Shown here: in pieces, positions 47,392-56,858 of the stretch
How positions within the stretch are numbered: the first letter of the stretch is position 1
Layout: each line of letters opens with the position of its first letter
The notes under the pieces: generated by a model
Told to the model about the DNA's origin: nothing
Seen by the model: the letters and a program-made list of their open reading frames with translations, nothing else
The model's database searches: none
Translations under genes and position numbers: made by a program
From: Massilia eurypsychrophila
GTDB taxonomy: Bacteria > Pseudomonadota > Gammaproteobacteria > Burkholderiales > Burkholderiaceae_D
Assembly: GCF_002760655.1 (NCBI RefSeq)
Contig: NZ_PDOC01000002.1
Location: forward strand, 434,001 to 498,000
Direction of reading: 5' to 3'
DNA: 64,000 nt

Positions 47392-49629
47392 TCAGCGGCC
47401 GAGCCGGGAATAGCCGGGAATGCTCTTGTAAAACGTGTCCAGCGGGTTGCTGCCAAGGCCAAGTTTGGACAGACCGTTCAGCTCGAGCTGGAACAACAGC
47501 GACGACGAGGTGGTCTGGGCGGCGGTGACGAAACGCTGCGCACCCATCCGCAACACCCAGCAGTCGGCCTGGTACTCGAGTCCGATGAGGCTCTCGAGCA
47601 CCTTCTTGTCGCGCAACGAATAGCTGACCCGGCCGACGCCGAACCAGCGCAAGGATAGCGGCCACTGGCTCGACAGGTCGACGTTCTTGAAACTGTCGCG
47701 TTGATAACGGTATTCCGCATTCACCACTTTTTTCGCGCCGGCCAGCCACTGCACGCCGTAGTTCGAACTGAACACGCTGCGTGCACTGGCATTGTATTGT
47801 ATCGCGCTGTCGAAGCTCCAGTTATCGGCGACGCGCCCGGAGGCGGCCAGCAGCACGTCCGAGCGGCTCACGTTGAGCTGGGTGCTCGGGTCGAGCCGCA
47901 CGCGCTGCTGGCTGAAGTAGAAGCGCTGCCCCAGCGCCAGGCGCAGCCGTTCGGCGCCGTTGCTTTCGATGTAGCGCGACACCAGCGCCGCGGTGACCTG
48001 GTTGGCGTCGGAAATGCGGTCGGCGCCGATGAAACGGTTTTCGGTGAAGATCTGGGCGAAGTTAAAGCCTGCCTCGGCGGTGTCGAAATTGGGGAACTGG
48101 CTCTGGTCCTTGTAGGGCGTGCGCACATAGAACAGGCGCGGTTCGAGCGTCTGGGTGACGGCGCGGCCGAACAGCTTGCTTTCGCGCTCGAACACCAGCC
48201 CGCTGTCGAGCGAGAACGTGGGCAGCACGCGCGTCAGGCTGGCGCCGGGCATGGCGACCAGGTTGCTGCCGTCGCGGTCGAGCTGGTATTTGCTGGCATG
48301 CACCATCACCTTCGGGGTGATGAAGTAGCCCGGCCGGATGATCGGATACGACAGCTGCGGCACGGCCACCGCGCGGCTGCCGTGGATCAGGTCGGGATGC
48401 CAGAAGCGGGTCACCTCGGCGTCGAGCGCCCAGTCGAAGCCGGCAACGTCGTAGCGGCCGGCGTGGAAATTGATCTGCGGCAGGCGATCGTACGGGCGCG
48501 GCACCGCCAGGCTCGGGTTGGCCGCCGCGGCCGGATCCTGCAGCACCTGGTAGTTTTGCGCGCGCGCCGTCAGGCTCCAGTATTTGCTCTGGTAATCGGT
48601 GCGCAGTTCGCGCAACAGCTGGCGTTCGGCGCTGTTGGCCACCGACTTCGAAAAGTCGCTCGGGTATTCGTTGTCGGACGCCGCCCGCAGCACCCAGCCG
48701 TACGACCAGCCCGGCGCGATCGCCTGCGAGTGCAGCGAGTTGATCAGCCAGCGGTTGGTGTCGGTGACCTGGTCGTTAATCAGCAATTCGGCGTGCGTTT
48801 CGCCCGAATACGAGCCGGAGTCGGTGTGGCCGATGTAGCGGCCGGTAGCGCCCATCTGCAGGCCGCGCGTCAGGATCACGCGCGGAAACACGGTCAGGTC
48901 GCGGTTCGGCGCGAGGTTGAAGTAATACGGCATCATCACTTCGGTCGAGCCCTTCGAGCCGGGGCTGAAGGTCGGCGGCAGCCAGCCCGAGCGGCGCGCG
49001 CCGGACAGCGAAAACGACATCGCCGGGGTACCGATGATCGGCACGCCCTTGAAGTAGACCACCGTCTTGCCGGCGGTGCCGACGTCGCGCCCGCTGTCGA
49101 GGCGCAAGGTATCGGCCTTCAGGTACCAGTCTGGACTCGGACCTTCGCAGGTGCTGTAGGTGCCGTCGGTAATGACGGCGACGTCTTCGTTGACGAAGTC
49201 GATGCGGTTGGCCTTGCCCTGCGCGTTGTTGAGCTGCATGCGGTATTCGGGATGCAGCACCCAGCCCTGCCCGGAATCGAGATTGAGTTCGAGCTCATCG
49301 CCCTTGTAGCGGTTGCCAAAGCGCCACATGTTGATGTCGCCCTTGGCCTTGACGACGTCGTCGACCACCTTGTAGCAGGCCGACCTGGCCGTCATGCGCG
49401 TGGCGCCCTTGATCAGCTCGACATCGCGCTCGAGATTGATCTCGCGGTCGGGCCGTCCGGTGATTTCCTCGGCGCGCAGGATGACCGGCGCGTCGGGGTC
49501 GTCGACCTCGGCCCCTATCTGCGCACTCTGCGCATTCTGGGCATGCAGCGGCCCCGAGGTGACGGTGACGATCGCGGTCAGGGCATACGCCCAGCGCGGC
49601 GAAGAGGGAGGGGAGGAGAACCAACTCAT
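47392..49629 (-). CDS. lptD: LPS-assembly protein LptD
   Basis: A 745-residue outer-membrane protein: signal peptide ending near HAQ (31), an N-terminal OstA/jellyroll part (LRAEEITGRPDREINLERDVEL, YKGDELELNLDSGQGWV) and a C-terminal beta-barrel starting near ~190. It inserts LPS in the outer leaflet with LptE (encoded at 31356-31871). Several cysteines fit the usual interdomain disulfides. It heads the lptD-surA-pdxA-rsmA run and is divergent from amgK, with a 98-base shared control region (49630-49727). Confidence 0.96.
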   Translation of the reverse strand: MSWFSSPPSSPRWAYALTAIVTVTSGPLHAQNAQSAQIGAEVDDPDAPVILRAEEITGRPDREINLERDVELIKGATRMTARSACYKVVDDVVKAKGDINMWRFGNRYKGDELELNLDSGQGWVLHPEYRMQLNNAQGKANRIDFVNEDVAVITDGTYSTCEGPSPDWYLKADTLRLDSGRDVGTAGKTVVYFKGVPIIGTPAMSFSLSGARRSGWLPPTFSPGSKGSTEVMMPYYFNLAPNRDLTVFPRVILTRGLQMGATGRYIGHTDSGSYSGETHAELLINDQVTDTNRWLINSLHSQAIAPGWSYGWVLRAASDNEYPSDFSKSVANSAERQLLRELRTDYQSKYWSLTARAQNYQVLQDPAAAANPSLAVPRPYDRLPQINFHAGRYDVAGFDWALDAEVTRFWHPDLIHGSRAVAVPQLSYPIIRPGYFITPKVMVHASKYQLDRDGSNLVAMPGASLTRVLPTFSLDSGLVFERESKLFGRAVTQTLEPRLFYVRTPYKDQSQFPNFDTAEAGFNFAQIFTENRFIGADRISDANQVTAALVSRYIESNGAERLRLALGQRFYFSQQRVRLDPSTQLNVSRSDVLLAASGRVADNWSFDSAIQYNASARSVFSSNYGVQWLAGAKKVVNAEYRYQRDSFKNVDLSSQWPLSLRWFGVGRVSYSLRDKKVLESLIGLEYQADCWVLRMGAQRFVTAAQTTSSSLLFQLELNGLSKLGLGSNPLDTFYKSIPGYSRLGR

Positions 49630-49727
49630 GAAACGGGCGCAAACACCATTGAAGGGCGATTTTTTGGGGCTAATCCCTTATTATATGGGAATCTACACAT
49701 TCTTCCGGATTCTCTACAGGTCGCTTC

Positions 49728-50786
49728 ATGTCTCTATTGTCACACCCTCCCGCAACACCGACCTCGGCCGACGCGCGCCTGGCCCAACTTACCACCTGGC
49801 TGGGCACGCTCGGCCTGGTCGACGTCGCCAGCGGCCGCCCCGCCTCGTCCGACGCCAGCTTTCGCCGCTATTTCCGGCTCGACGTGCTGCCGGCGCTGCA
49901 GGACAAGCTCGGCCCGAGCCTGATCGCGATGGACGCCCCGCCCGAGCGCGAGAACGTGCCGGCCTTTATCCACGTCGCCGGCCTGCTGCAAGAGGCCGGC
50001 GTGAACGTGCCGGCAATCGTCGCGCGCGACGTGCCGAACGGCTTTTTGCTGCTGTCCGACCTCGGCACCACGACCTACCTGGCGCGGCTCGACGCCGACA
50101 ACGCTGGCTTCATGTACTCGGACGCGGTCGATGCGCTGATCAAGTTCCAGCTCAGCAGCGTGCCCGGCGTGCTGGTCGAGTTCGACCGCGCGTTCGCGCT
50201 GCGAGAGATGAATTTGTTCCCCGAATGGTTCGTCGGCAAGCATCTCGGCGTGACGATGAGCGATACCCAGCAGGCCCAGCTCGACAAGGTGTTCGAGGCG
50301 ATCACCGCCAACGTGCTGGCCCAGCAGCAGGTGTTCATGCACCGCGATTTCCACTCGCGCAACCTGATGTTCATGGACCAGAACAATCCCGGCGTGCTCG
50401 ACTTCCAGGACGCCGTGTTCGGCCCGGTCACCTACGACCTCGCCTCGCTGCTGCGCGACGCCTACATCCAGTGGGATGAAGAGATCGTGCTCGACTGGGT
50501 GATCCGCTACTGGCAGGCGGCCAAGAAGGTCGGCCTGCCGGTCAACCCGGACATCGACGCGTTTTACCGCGACTTCGAATTCATGGCCCTGCAGCGCCAC
50601 CTGAAGATCCTCGGCATCTTCTGCCGGCTGCACTACCGCGACGGCAAGAGCATCTACATGGGCGACCTGCCGACCGTGCTCGACTACGTGCGCAAGACCG
50701 CGAACCGCTACATCGAGCTCAAGCCGCTGGCGCGATTGCTCGACGCGTTCGAGGACAAGGCGCCGGTTGTCGGCTACACCTTCTGA
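49728..50786 (+). CDS. amgK: N-acetylmuramate/N-acetylglucosamine 1-kinase AmgK
   Basis: A 352-residue kinase of the aminoglycoside phosphotransferase fold. The catalytic loop is HRDFHSRNLM and the metal-binding motif DFQDAVFG. AmgK phosphorylates the anomeric carbon of MurNAc, the first step of a peptidoglycan recycling route that bypasses de novo UDP-MurNAc synthesis and confers intrinsic fosfomycin tolerance in pseudomonads. It is followed at 13 bases by murU, the next enzyme, and is divergent from lptD, a conserved arrangement. Confidence 0.93.
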   Translation: MSLLSHPPATPTSADARLAQLTTWLGTLGLVDVASGRPASSDASFRRYFRLDVLPALQDKLGPSLIAMDAPPERENVPAFIHVAGLLQEAGVNVPAIVARDVPNGFLLLSDLGTTTYLARLDADNAGFMYSDAVDALIKFQLSSVPGVLVEFDRAFALREMNLFPEWFVGKHLGVTMSDTQQAQLDKVFEAITANVLAQQQVFMHRDFHSRNLMFMDQNNPGVLDFQDAVFGPVTYDLASLLRDAYIQWDEEIVLDWVIRYWQAAKKVGLPVNPDIDAFYRDFEFMALQRHLKILGIFCRLHYRDGKSIYMGDLPTVLDYVRKTANRYIELKPLARLLDAFEDKAPVVGYTF

Positions 50787-50799
50787 TGGCGGAGTCTTG

Positions 50800-51519
50800 A
50801 TGAAAGCGATGATTTTTGCCGCCGGCCGCGGCGAGCGCATGCGCCCGCTGACCGATGTCTGCCCGAAGCCGCTGCTGAAAGTGCGCGGCCGCCCCCTGAT
50901 CACCTGGCACGTGCTGAACCTGGTGCGCGCCGGCCTGACCGAGATCGTCATCAACACGGCCCACCTGGGCCACATGATCGAAGAGGAACTGGGCGACGGC
51001 AGCAAGTACGGCGCCAGCATCCGGTACTCGCACGAAAAGGTCGCGCTCGAAACGTTCGGCGGCATCGCCAACGCGCTGCACCTGCTCGGCGCCGAACCGT
51101 TCGTGGCCGTGTCGGGCGACATCTACTGCCCGTATTTCGACTTCGCCCAGGTCAAGGACGTCTTGCACGACAAGGATATCTGGGGCAACCCGCACGCCGC
51201 GGACAAGCGCGACGTCGCGTGGCTGTACCTGACGCCAAATCCCTTTCACAACCTCAAGGGCGACTTCGCGCTCGACATGTATACCTTGTCGAACACGGGC
51301 TCGCCGAAATGGAACTTCGCCGGCATCGGCGTCTACCGTCCCGAGATGTTCGCCGAGCTGACGCCCGGCCAGCACGCCAAGTTCAGCCCGCTGATGCGCA
51401 AGTACATCGACCTCGGCCTGGTGGGCGGCGAAATCTATACCGGCGAGTGGGTCAACGTCGGCACCGTCGCCCAGCTCGACGAGCTCAACGCGCCGCTGGC
51501 AAACAAGGCCGCTTCATGA
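50800..51519 (+). CDS. murU: N-acetylmuramate alpha-1-phosphate uridylyltransferase MurU
   Basis: A 239-residue nucleotidyltransferase. The signature loop is FAAGRGERMRPLTDVCPKPLL, with VSGDIYCPYFDF as the metal-binding acid region. MurU converts MurNAc-1-phosphate and UTP to UDP-MurNAc, completing the AmgK route. ATG 50800 is used because GGAG lies five bases upstream. The stop overlaps the pepP start (ATGA at 51516-51519). Confidence 0.93.
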   Translation: MKAMIFAAGRGERMRPLTDVCPKPLLKVRGRPLITWHVLNLVRAGLTEIVINTAHLGHMIEEELGDGSKYGASIRYSHEKVALETFGGIANALHLLGAEPFVAVSGDIYCPYFDFAQVKDVLHDKDIWGNPHAADKRDVAWLYLTPNPFHNLKGDFALDMYTLSNTGSPKWNFAGIGVYRPEMFAELTPGQHAKFSPLMRKYIDLGLVGGEIYTGEWVNVGTVAQLDELNAPLANKAAS

Positions 51520-52862
51520 CGTCACTGGCGGCGTCGGCCCACGCCGAACGGCGCGCGCGGCTGTGCGCGCAGATGGCTCCTGGCGCGGTGGCGGTTCTGC
51601 CGACGGCGCCCGAAGCGATGCGCAACAGCGACACCGAATACCCGTACCGCCACGACAGCTACTTTTACTACCTGACCGGCTTCACCGAGCCCGACAGCGT
51701 GCTGGTGCTGGTCGCCGCCAACGGCGCCAGGCCGGCGCAGGCGATCCTGTTCTGCCGCCAGAAAAACCTCGAGCGCGAAATCTGGGACGGCTTTCGCCAC
51801 GGCCCCGACGGCGCGCGCGCCGCCTTCGGCTTTGACGCGGCGTTTCCGATCGAAGACCTGGACGGCGAGATGGTGAAGCTGCTGGCCAACGCGCCGGCAG
51901 CCTACTACGCGCTCGGCCACAGCGCCGCGCTCGACCTGCAGATGAAGACGTGGCTGCAGGCGGTGCGGCGCCAGGCCCGCAGCGGCGTCACCGCGCCGGC
52001 CGTCGCGCACGACCTGCTGGCCATGCTCGACGAAATGCGCCTGTTCAAGGACGACGGCGAAGTGGCGCTGATGCAGCGCGCCGCCCGCATCTCCGGGCGC
52101 GCCCACGAACGCGCGATGCGCGCCTCGCGCCCCGGCATGTTCGAGTACGAGATCGAGGCCGAACTGCTGCACGAGTTCCGCAAGAGCGGCGCGCAGTACC
52201 CGGCTTACACGCCGATCGTCGCCGCCGGCGCGAATGCCTGCGTGCTGCACTACAACGCCAACAGCGCGCAAAGCCGCGACGGCGACCTGGTCCTGATCGA
52301 CGCCGGCTGCGAGCTTGACAGCTACGCCGCCGACATCACCCGCACCTATCCGGTCAACGGCCGCTTCAGCGCGCCGCAAAAACTGCTGTACGAACTGGTA
52401 CTGGCGGCGCACAGCGCGGCGCTGGCGGCGGTGCGGCCCGGGCGGCGCTACAGCGACATCCACGACAGCGCGGTGGGTGTGCTGGCGCAGGGGATGCTCG
52501 ACGCCGGCCTGCTCGACAAGGCGGTGTACGGCAATGCCGAAAACGCCATCGCCGAGCGCGCCCACCTGCAGTTCTACATGCACGGCACCGGCCACTGGCT
52601 GGGCCTGGACGTGCACGACGTCGGCGCCTACCGCGACGTGCGCGCCGACGACAAACCGTCGCGCCGGCTCGAGCCGGGCATGGTGCTGACGGTTGAACCG
52701 GGCATCTACGTGCGCCCGGCTGCCGGCGTGCCCGAGCAGTTCTGGAATATCGGCATCCGCATCGAGGACGACGTCGTCGTCACGACCGACAGCCACGCGA
52801 TCCTGTCGGACAATGCGCCAAGGCTGGCGGCGGAGATCGAAGAAGTGATGGGCCAGCGATGA
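51516..52862 (+). CDS. pepP: Xaa-Pro aminopeptidase (aminopeptidase P)
   Basis: A 448-residue metallopeptidase of clan MG. The C-terminal pita-bread domain shows the dinuclear metal ligands: DAGCELDSYAADITRTY (two Asp), HGTGHWLGLDVHD (His), TVEPGIY (Glu) and RIEDDVVV (Glu). It removes N-terminal residues preceding proline. It starts in an ATGA overlap with murU and ends in an ATGA overlap with the UbiH-type gene, forming a four-gene coupled unit. The pepP-ubiH pairing also occurs in E. coli. Confidence 0.94.
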   Translation: MTSLAASAHAERRARLCAQMAPGAVAVLPTAPEAMRNSDTEYPYRHDSYFYYLTGFTEPDSVLVLVAANGARPAQAILFCRQKNLEREIWDGFRHGPDGARAAFGFDAAFPIEDLDGEMVKLLANAPAAYYALGHSAALDLQMKTWLQAVRRQARSGVTAPAVAHDLLAMLDEMRLFKDDGEVALMQRAARISGRAHERAMRASRPGMFEYEIEAELLHEFRKSGAQYPAYTPIVAAGANACVLHYNANSAQSRDGDLVLIDAGCELDSYAADITRTYPVNGRFSAPQKLLYELVLAAHSAALAAVRPGRRYSDIHDSAVGVLAQGMLDAGLLDKAVYGNAENAIAERAHLQFYMHGTGHWLGLDVHDVGAYRDVRADDKPSRRLEPGMVLTVEPGIYVRPAAGVPEQFWNIGIRIEDDVVVTTDSHAILSDNAPRLAAEIEEVMGQR

Positions 52863-54013
52863 GCGAGATCGCCGTCACCACCTCGTTCGACGTCGCCATC
52901 TGCGGCGCCGGGCCGGCCGGCATGGCATTGGCGGCGATGCTGGCGCGGCGCGGCATGGCACCGCGGCGCATCGCGCTCGTCGACGGCAAGTCGCTCGGCC
53001 AGGCGATCACCGATCCGCGTTCGATCGCGCTGTCGCACGGCAGCCGACTGCTGCTCGAGGAAGTCGGCGCCTGGCCGCTGCCGTCGACGCCGATCCACCA
53101 GATCCACGTATCGCGGCGCGGCCGTTTCGGGCGCAGCCTGATGGACCGCGACGACCACGACCTGCCGGCGCTTGGCTACGTCACCCGCTACGGCGAACTG
53201 GTGTCGGCGCTGGCAGCCGCGTGTGAACGCGCCGGCGTGGCCATCATCCGGCCGGCGCGCGTCGCCGGCATCGACGAGACCGACGTTGGCGTGACGCTGC
53301 AGCTTGACGACGGCCGCGTGCTGGCCGCCGCGGTCGCGGTGCAGGCCGAGGGCGGCGTGTTCGGCCAGCAGCAACAGCGCGCACGGCAACGCGATTACCG
53401 CCAAAGCGCGGTGATCGCGCGCGTGGCCGCCAGCGCGCCGATCGCGCACCGCGCCTATGAACGCTTCACCGACGAAGGTCCGCTGGCGCTGCTGCCGCAG
53501 GAAGGCGCCGACGGCCTGCAGTATGCGCTGGTGTGGTGCGTGCGGCAGGCGAGCGCCGCCGCCCTGCTGGAGCTGGGCGACGATGCGTTCCTGGCGCACC
53601 TTGGCGACGCCTTCGGCACCAGGCTGGGACGCTTCACCCGCACATCGAGCCGCACCGCCTATCCGCTTGGACTGAACGCCGAGCCGCGCGCCACTGCCCG
53701 CACGGTGGCGATCGGCAACGCCGCGCAAACGCTGCATCCGGTCGCGGGCCAGGGCCTCAATCTCGGGCTGCGCGACGCCGCCGTGCTGGCGCGCCTGCTC
53801 GGCCGCGGCGCCGCGCCGGAACAGCTGCTCGCGTTCGGCGCCGGCCGCCAGGCCGACCGCAAGGTCACCATCGGCCTGACCGATGCGATGGCGCGCGTGT
53901 TCGCCAACACCGGCCCGGCGCAGGCCCTGCTTGGGCTGTCGCTCGGCGCGCTCGATGCGGTGGCGCCGGCGCGCATGCTGCTGGCCGAGCTGATGATGTT
54001 CGGACGCCGCTGA
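52859..54013 (+). CDS. ubiH: UbiH/UbiF/COQ6-family FAD-dependent monooxygenase (ubiquinone synthesis)
   Basis: A 384-residue flavin hydroxylase. The Rossmann motif is CGAGPAGMALAAMLARRG and the second FAD motif GNAAQTLHPVAGQGLNLGLRDA is the UbiH-family signature. DPRSIALSHGS is also typical. It hydroxylates the ubiquinone ring; which position cannot be told, and the symbol rests on linkage to pepP. It begins in the ATGA overlap with pepP. Confidence 0.85.
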   Translation: MSEIAVTTSFDVAICGAGPAGMALAAMLARRGMAPRRIALVDGKSLGQAITDPRSIALSHGSRLLLEEVGAWPLPSTPIHQIHVSRRGRFGRSLMDRDDHDLPALGYVTRYGELVSALAAACERAGVAIIRPARVAGIDETDVGVTLQLDDGRVLAAAVAVQAEGGVFGQQQQRARQRDYRQSAVIARVAASAPIAHRAYERFTDEGPLALLPQEGADGLQYALVWCVRQASAAALLELGDDAFLAHLGDAFGTRLGRFTRTSSRTAYPLGLNAEPRATARTVAIGNAAQTLHPVAGQGLNLGLRDAAVLARLLGRGAAPEQLLAFGAGRQADRKVTIGLTDAMARVFANTGPAQALLGLSLGALDAVAPARMLLAELMMFGRR

Positions 54014-54033
54014 CCGCGTCAAGCGTCGCCATG

Positions 54034-54058
54034 AAAAACGCCCGCTCGCGGCGGGCGT
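54034..54058 (-). terminator. Intrinsic terminator of the PEP-CTERM gene
   Basis: Read on the minus strand: ACGCCCGC, a five-base loop, GCGGGCGT, then TTTTT. It is 20 bases after the PEP-CTERM stop. The + strand lacks a T-run, so it may only partly stop transcripts from the ubiH side. Confidence 0.8.
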
Positions 54059-54077
54059 CAAGGGTGCTGCAGGCAGC

Positions 54078-54674
54078 TTATTTCGCTGCTTGCTTGCGGC
54101 GGCTCAGACCCACGCCGAGCAGGCCCATGCCGAGCAACGCGAGCGAGGCTGGCTCGGGTACGGCTGCGGCGGTGTTCGGCAGCGAGATGCTGCCCATGTG
54201 CTGCGCGTTGGTGGCATCGAGCACTGCGCTGTAGAGCAGCGTGCCGGTTACGCCGTAGAAGCTGACGTTGTAACGATCGCGAAACCCGCAGCAGTCCGAG
54301 CGGCCAAACATCGTCACGCTGTCGAGTTCCATGACGCTGCTGAACGCGATATTGAGCCAATCGTTGGCGTTGCCACCGCTATGGAACATGTTTGGAAAGT
54401 CTTTGTTCAGGTACTGGCCGTCGATGGCCTTGCCAGGATTAGGGTTGTTCGCATAATAGACCGACGAGGCAGTCGCCACCGTACCGAGCGACGACAGGGC
54501 GACGTTGTTTCCCGTGAGGCTCTGGAAGGCCTGCAGCTCGACGACCTGAAGGTTGTAGTCGCCCGACGCCTGCGTCACGCGAATGTCCTTGACGCCGACC
54601 AGGCCAGCGTTGGCAGCACCGGCGAATGTGGCGCTGGCGAGGATGAGGGCAGAAATAACCGATTGCTTGAACAT
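54078..54674 (-). CDS. Secreted PEP-CTERM sorting domain protein
   Basis: A 198-residue exported protein: signal peptide (cleavage after GAANA, near residue 23), a beta-rich middle resembling discoidin-like carbohydrate-binding domains (VTQASGDYNLQVVELQAF, MFGRSDCCGFRDRYNVSFYG), and a C-terminal VPEPASLALLGMGLLGVGL helix with SRRK, the exosortase sorting signal starting near residue 172. It should be processed by an exosortase encoded elsewhere and placed at the cell surface or in the extracellular matrix. A ribosome site CTGGAGAACA precedes the ATG. Confidence 0.92.
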   Translation of the reverse strand: MFKQSVISALILASATFAGAANAGLVGVKDIRVTQASGDYNLQVVELQAFQSLTGNNVALSSLGTVATASSVYYANNPNPGKAIDGQYLNKDFPNMFHSGGNANDWLNIAFSSVMELDSVTMFGRSDCCGFRDRYNVSFYGVTGTLLYSAVLDATNAQHMGSISLPNTAAAVPEPASLALLGMGLLGVGLSRRKQAAK

Positions 54675-54872
54675 TTTGTTCTCCAGAGATAGATGTTTTA
54701 TCTATAAGCAATAAATGGGCCAGGGAAATATTGTTGTTTATATTCAATAGGTTGCGCAATCTACAACTGGCGCCGGTAATCGCCATGTAAGATTTTCCGA
54801 CGCCTCGCGCACGATATGGCATTCGACATTTGCCCTGAGGGTCGGCCGCCGAGTCCCCACCAGGTTCACGCC

Positions 54873-55847
54873 TTACTTCAGATTTGCATCCAGCGTTGCC
54901 GCCACATCAACCAGCAGATTCGCCACGCTCGTGAAGAAGGCCGGCTCGATGCGCGCGAAGGTGTCGCCCGGGCCGTGGTAATCGGCGTGGTCTTCGACGC
55001 CGAAATACAGGAATGGCACGCCGGCCTGGTGGAACGGACCGTGGTCGGAGCTGTGGGTCCAGTCGTCGGTGGTGCCCTTTTGCTGCGGCAGGTCGTGTCC
55101 GAGCTTGACGCCGACCGTGCTGCGCGCGGCGGCCTCGGCCACCAGCGGGATCAACGACGGATTGTAGCGGGTGCCGGCGACGAAAATCTCGTTGCGCTCG
55201 TTGCGGCTGACCATGTCGAGATTGAGATTGAGCGCCAGCTGCGCTTTCGGAAACGGCAGCGCGGCGAGGAAGGCGCGCGCGCCTTGCAGGCCCTGCTCCT
55301 CGCCGTCGAAGGCGGCGAACACGATGGTGTGGCGCGGCGGATGGGCCTTGAACCACTGGGCGATCGCCAGCATCGCCGCCACGCCGGATGCGTTGTCGTC
55401 GGCGCCCGGATGCAGCTTGCCGCCCTTGTCGCCGAGGTGGTCGTAGTGCGCCGAGACGACGATGAAGCGCTGCGGCAGGGCGCTGCCGGCGATGTAGCCG
55501 ACATAGTTGACGGCCGACGGATACGCCGTCTTGTTGGCGGTGAACGCGAACGGCTGGGCGTGGGCGGCGCCGAACGGCTTCAGACCGAGCGCTTCGAAGC
55601 GGCGCTGCAGGAAGGCCTGCGCCTTCTGGCTGCCGGCCGTGCCGGTGCGGCGGCCGCCGAATTCGTCGGCGGCGAGCGTGCGCACGTCGTCGAGCAGGCG
55701 GGCGCCATCGACAACCGACGCTGCCGCCACGGTGGCCGCCTGCAGTGGCGTTGCCAGATCCGATTTCTCGGCCGTGCCGCCGGTAACGACGTAGCCGGCG
55801 ACTGCGCCAAGCAGCACGCCAAGGACCAGCAGGCGGGGAAATTTCAT
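54873..55847 (-). CDS. M28 family zinc peptidase, exported
   Basis: A 324-residue protein with an N-terminal hydrophobic segment (LLVLGVLLGAVAGYVVTGG), either a signal peptide or an anchor. The metal ligands of the M28 co-catalytic di-zinc site are visible: SAHYDHLG (His), HPGADDNASG (bridging Asp), FDGEEQG (catalytic and metal Glu), LDMV (Asp) and EDHADYHGPGD (His). It is most like bacterial aminopeptidase or glutaminyl-cyclase-type M28 enzymes acting in the periplasm. It is divergent from the PAS-GGDEF gene with 57 bases between starts. Confidence 0.92.
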   Translation of the reverse strand: MKFPRLLVLGVLLGAVAGYVVTGGTAEKSDLATPLQAATVAAASVVDGARLLDDVRTLAADEFGGRRTGTAGSQKAQAFLQRRFEALGLKPFGAAHAQPFAFTANKTAYPSAVNYVGYIAGSALPQRFIVVSAHYDHLGDKGGKLHPGADDNASGVAAMLAIAQWFKAHPPRHTIVFAAFDGEEQGLQGARAFLAALPFPKAQLALNLNLDMVSRNERNEIFVAGTRYNPSLIPLVAEAAARSTVGVKLGHDLPQQKGTTDDWTHSSDHGPFHQAGVPFLYFGVEDHADYHGPGDTFARIEPAFFTSVANLLVDVAATLDANLK

Positions 55848-55904
55848 CGGTATGTCCAGTAAGTGAAGATCGCAGAATGGTAAAACAATTGTGGCCGTGC
55901 CACA

Positions 55905-56858
55905 ATGGCAACTACAGATTCACCAGCCCAAGCCACCATGACCACAGAATTACCCGCGGAGTTGTTCCAACGGCTGCTCGACGAGTCGTCCGACACGGCC
56001 ATCATCATCGACCAGCAAGGAACGATTCGTTACCTGAACGCCGCCTCGCAAGCGTTGACGGGATTTCCGCCGGCCGAGGCAATCGGCAAGCCGATCGACG
56101 GCCTGCTGCCCGAAGGGCTGGCCGAAAGGCACAACGGTTACCTGCTCAATTACGTCAGCGGTGGGCTCGGGTCGAGCGTGCTCGGCCATGTACGCGACTT
56201 CGCCATCCGCCACCGCACCGGCGACATGATTCCGATCCAGTTGAAAGCGGTCGACCTCGGCGTTGTCGATGGCGTGCGCTATTTTGGCGCCTTCACGGTG
56301 GACATGCGCGAACGGCGCGCCGAAGAAGCGCGCAACGCCGCACTGCTGGCGCAGCTCGAACAGCAGGCCATGACCGACGCGCTGACGGCGCTGCCGAACC
56401 GCCGTGCGTTCGACGCCGAACTGGCGCGCATCGCCGCGCGCGCCCGCCGCAACCAGTCGCCCATCTCGGCCGGCATGGCCGACATCGACCACTTCAAGCA
56501 GGTCAACGACCGCTACGGCCATCCGGTCGGCGACCTGGTGTTGTGCGAAGTGGCCAAGGCGATCGAGCGTGCCGCGCGCGGCACCGATTTTGTCGCGCGC
56601 ATGGGCGGCGAGGAATTCGGCATGCTGTTCCCCGACACCTCGACCGAGATGGCGCGCCTGGTGGCCGAACGGATGCGCAAGGCGGTGGCCGCGGCTAGCG
56701 TGACGACGCCGGACGGCGACATCATCCGCGTGACCATCAGCATCGGGTTGGCGGCGCTGGCGCCGGGCAGTGCGCCCGAGCCGGCACTGGCCAGCGCCGA
56801 CGCGGCGCTGTACCAGGCCAAGGAACAAGGCCGCGACCGGGTGATCACGGCGGACTGA
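55905..56858 (+). CDS. PAS-GGDEF diguanylate cyclase
   Basis: A 317-residue soluble protein. An N-terminal PAS domain (~18-140: AIIIDQQGTIRYLNAASQALTGF) is followed by a short coiled coil and the GGDEF domain with GGEEF at 234-238 and an RGTD inhibitory site five residues before it, so it should synthesise c-di-GMP. ATG 55938 would shorten it by 11 residues; the choice cannot be made from the sequence. The stop directly abuts the convergent pntB stop with no spacer. Confidence 0.9.
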   Translation: MATTDSPAQATMTTELPAELFQRLLDESSDTAIIIDQQGTIRYLNAASQALTGFPPAEAIGKPIDGLLPEGLAERHNGYLLNYVSGGLGSSVLGHVRDFAIRHRTGDMIPIQLKAVDLGVVDGVRYFGAFTVDMRERRAEEARNAALLAQLEQQAMTDALTALPNRRAFDAELARIAARARRNQSPISAGMADIDHFKQVNDRYGHPVGDLVLCEVAKAIERAARGTDFVARMGGEEFGMLFPDTSTEMARLVAERMRKAVAAASVTTPDGDIIRVTISIGLAALAPGSAPEPALASADAALYQAKEQGRDRVITAD

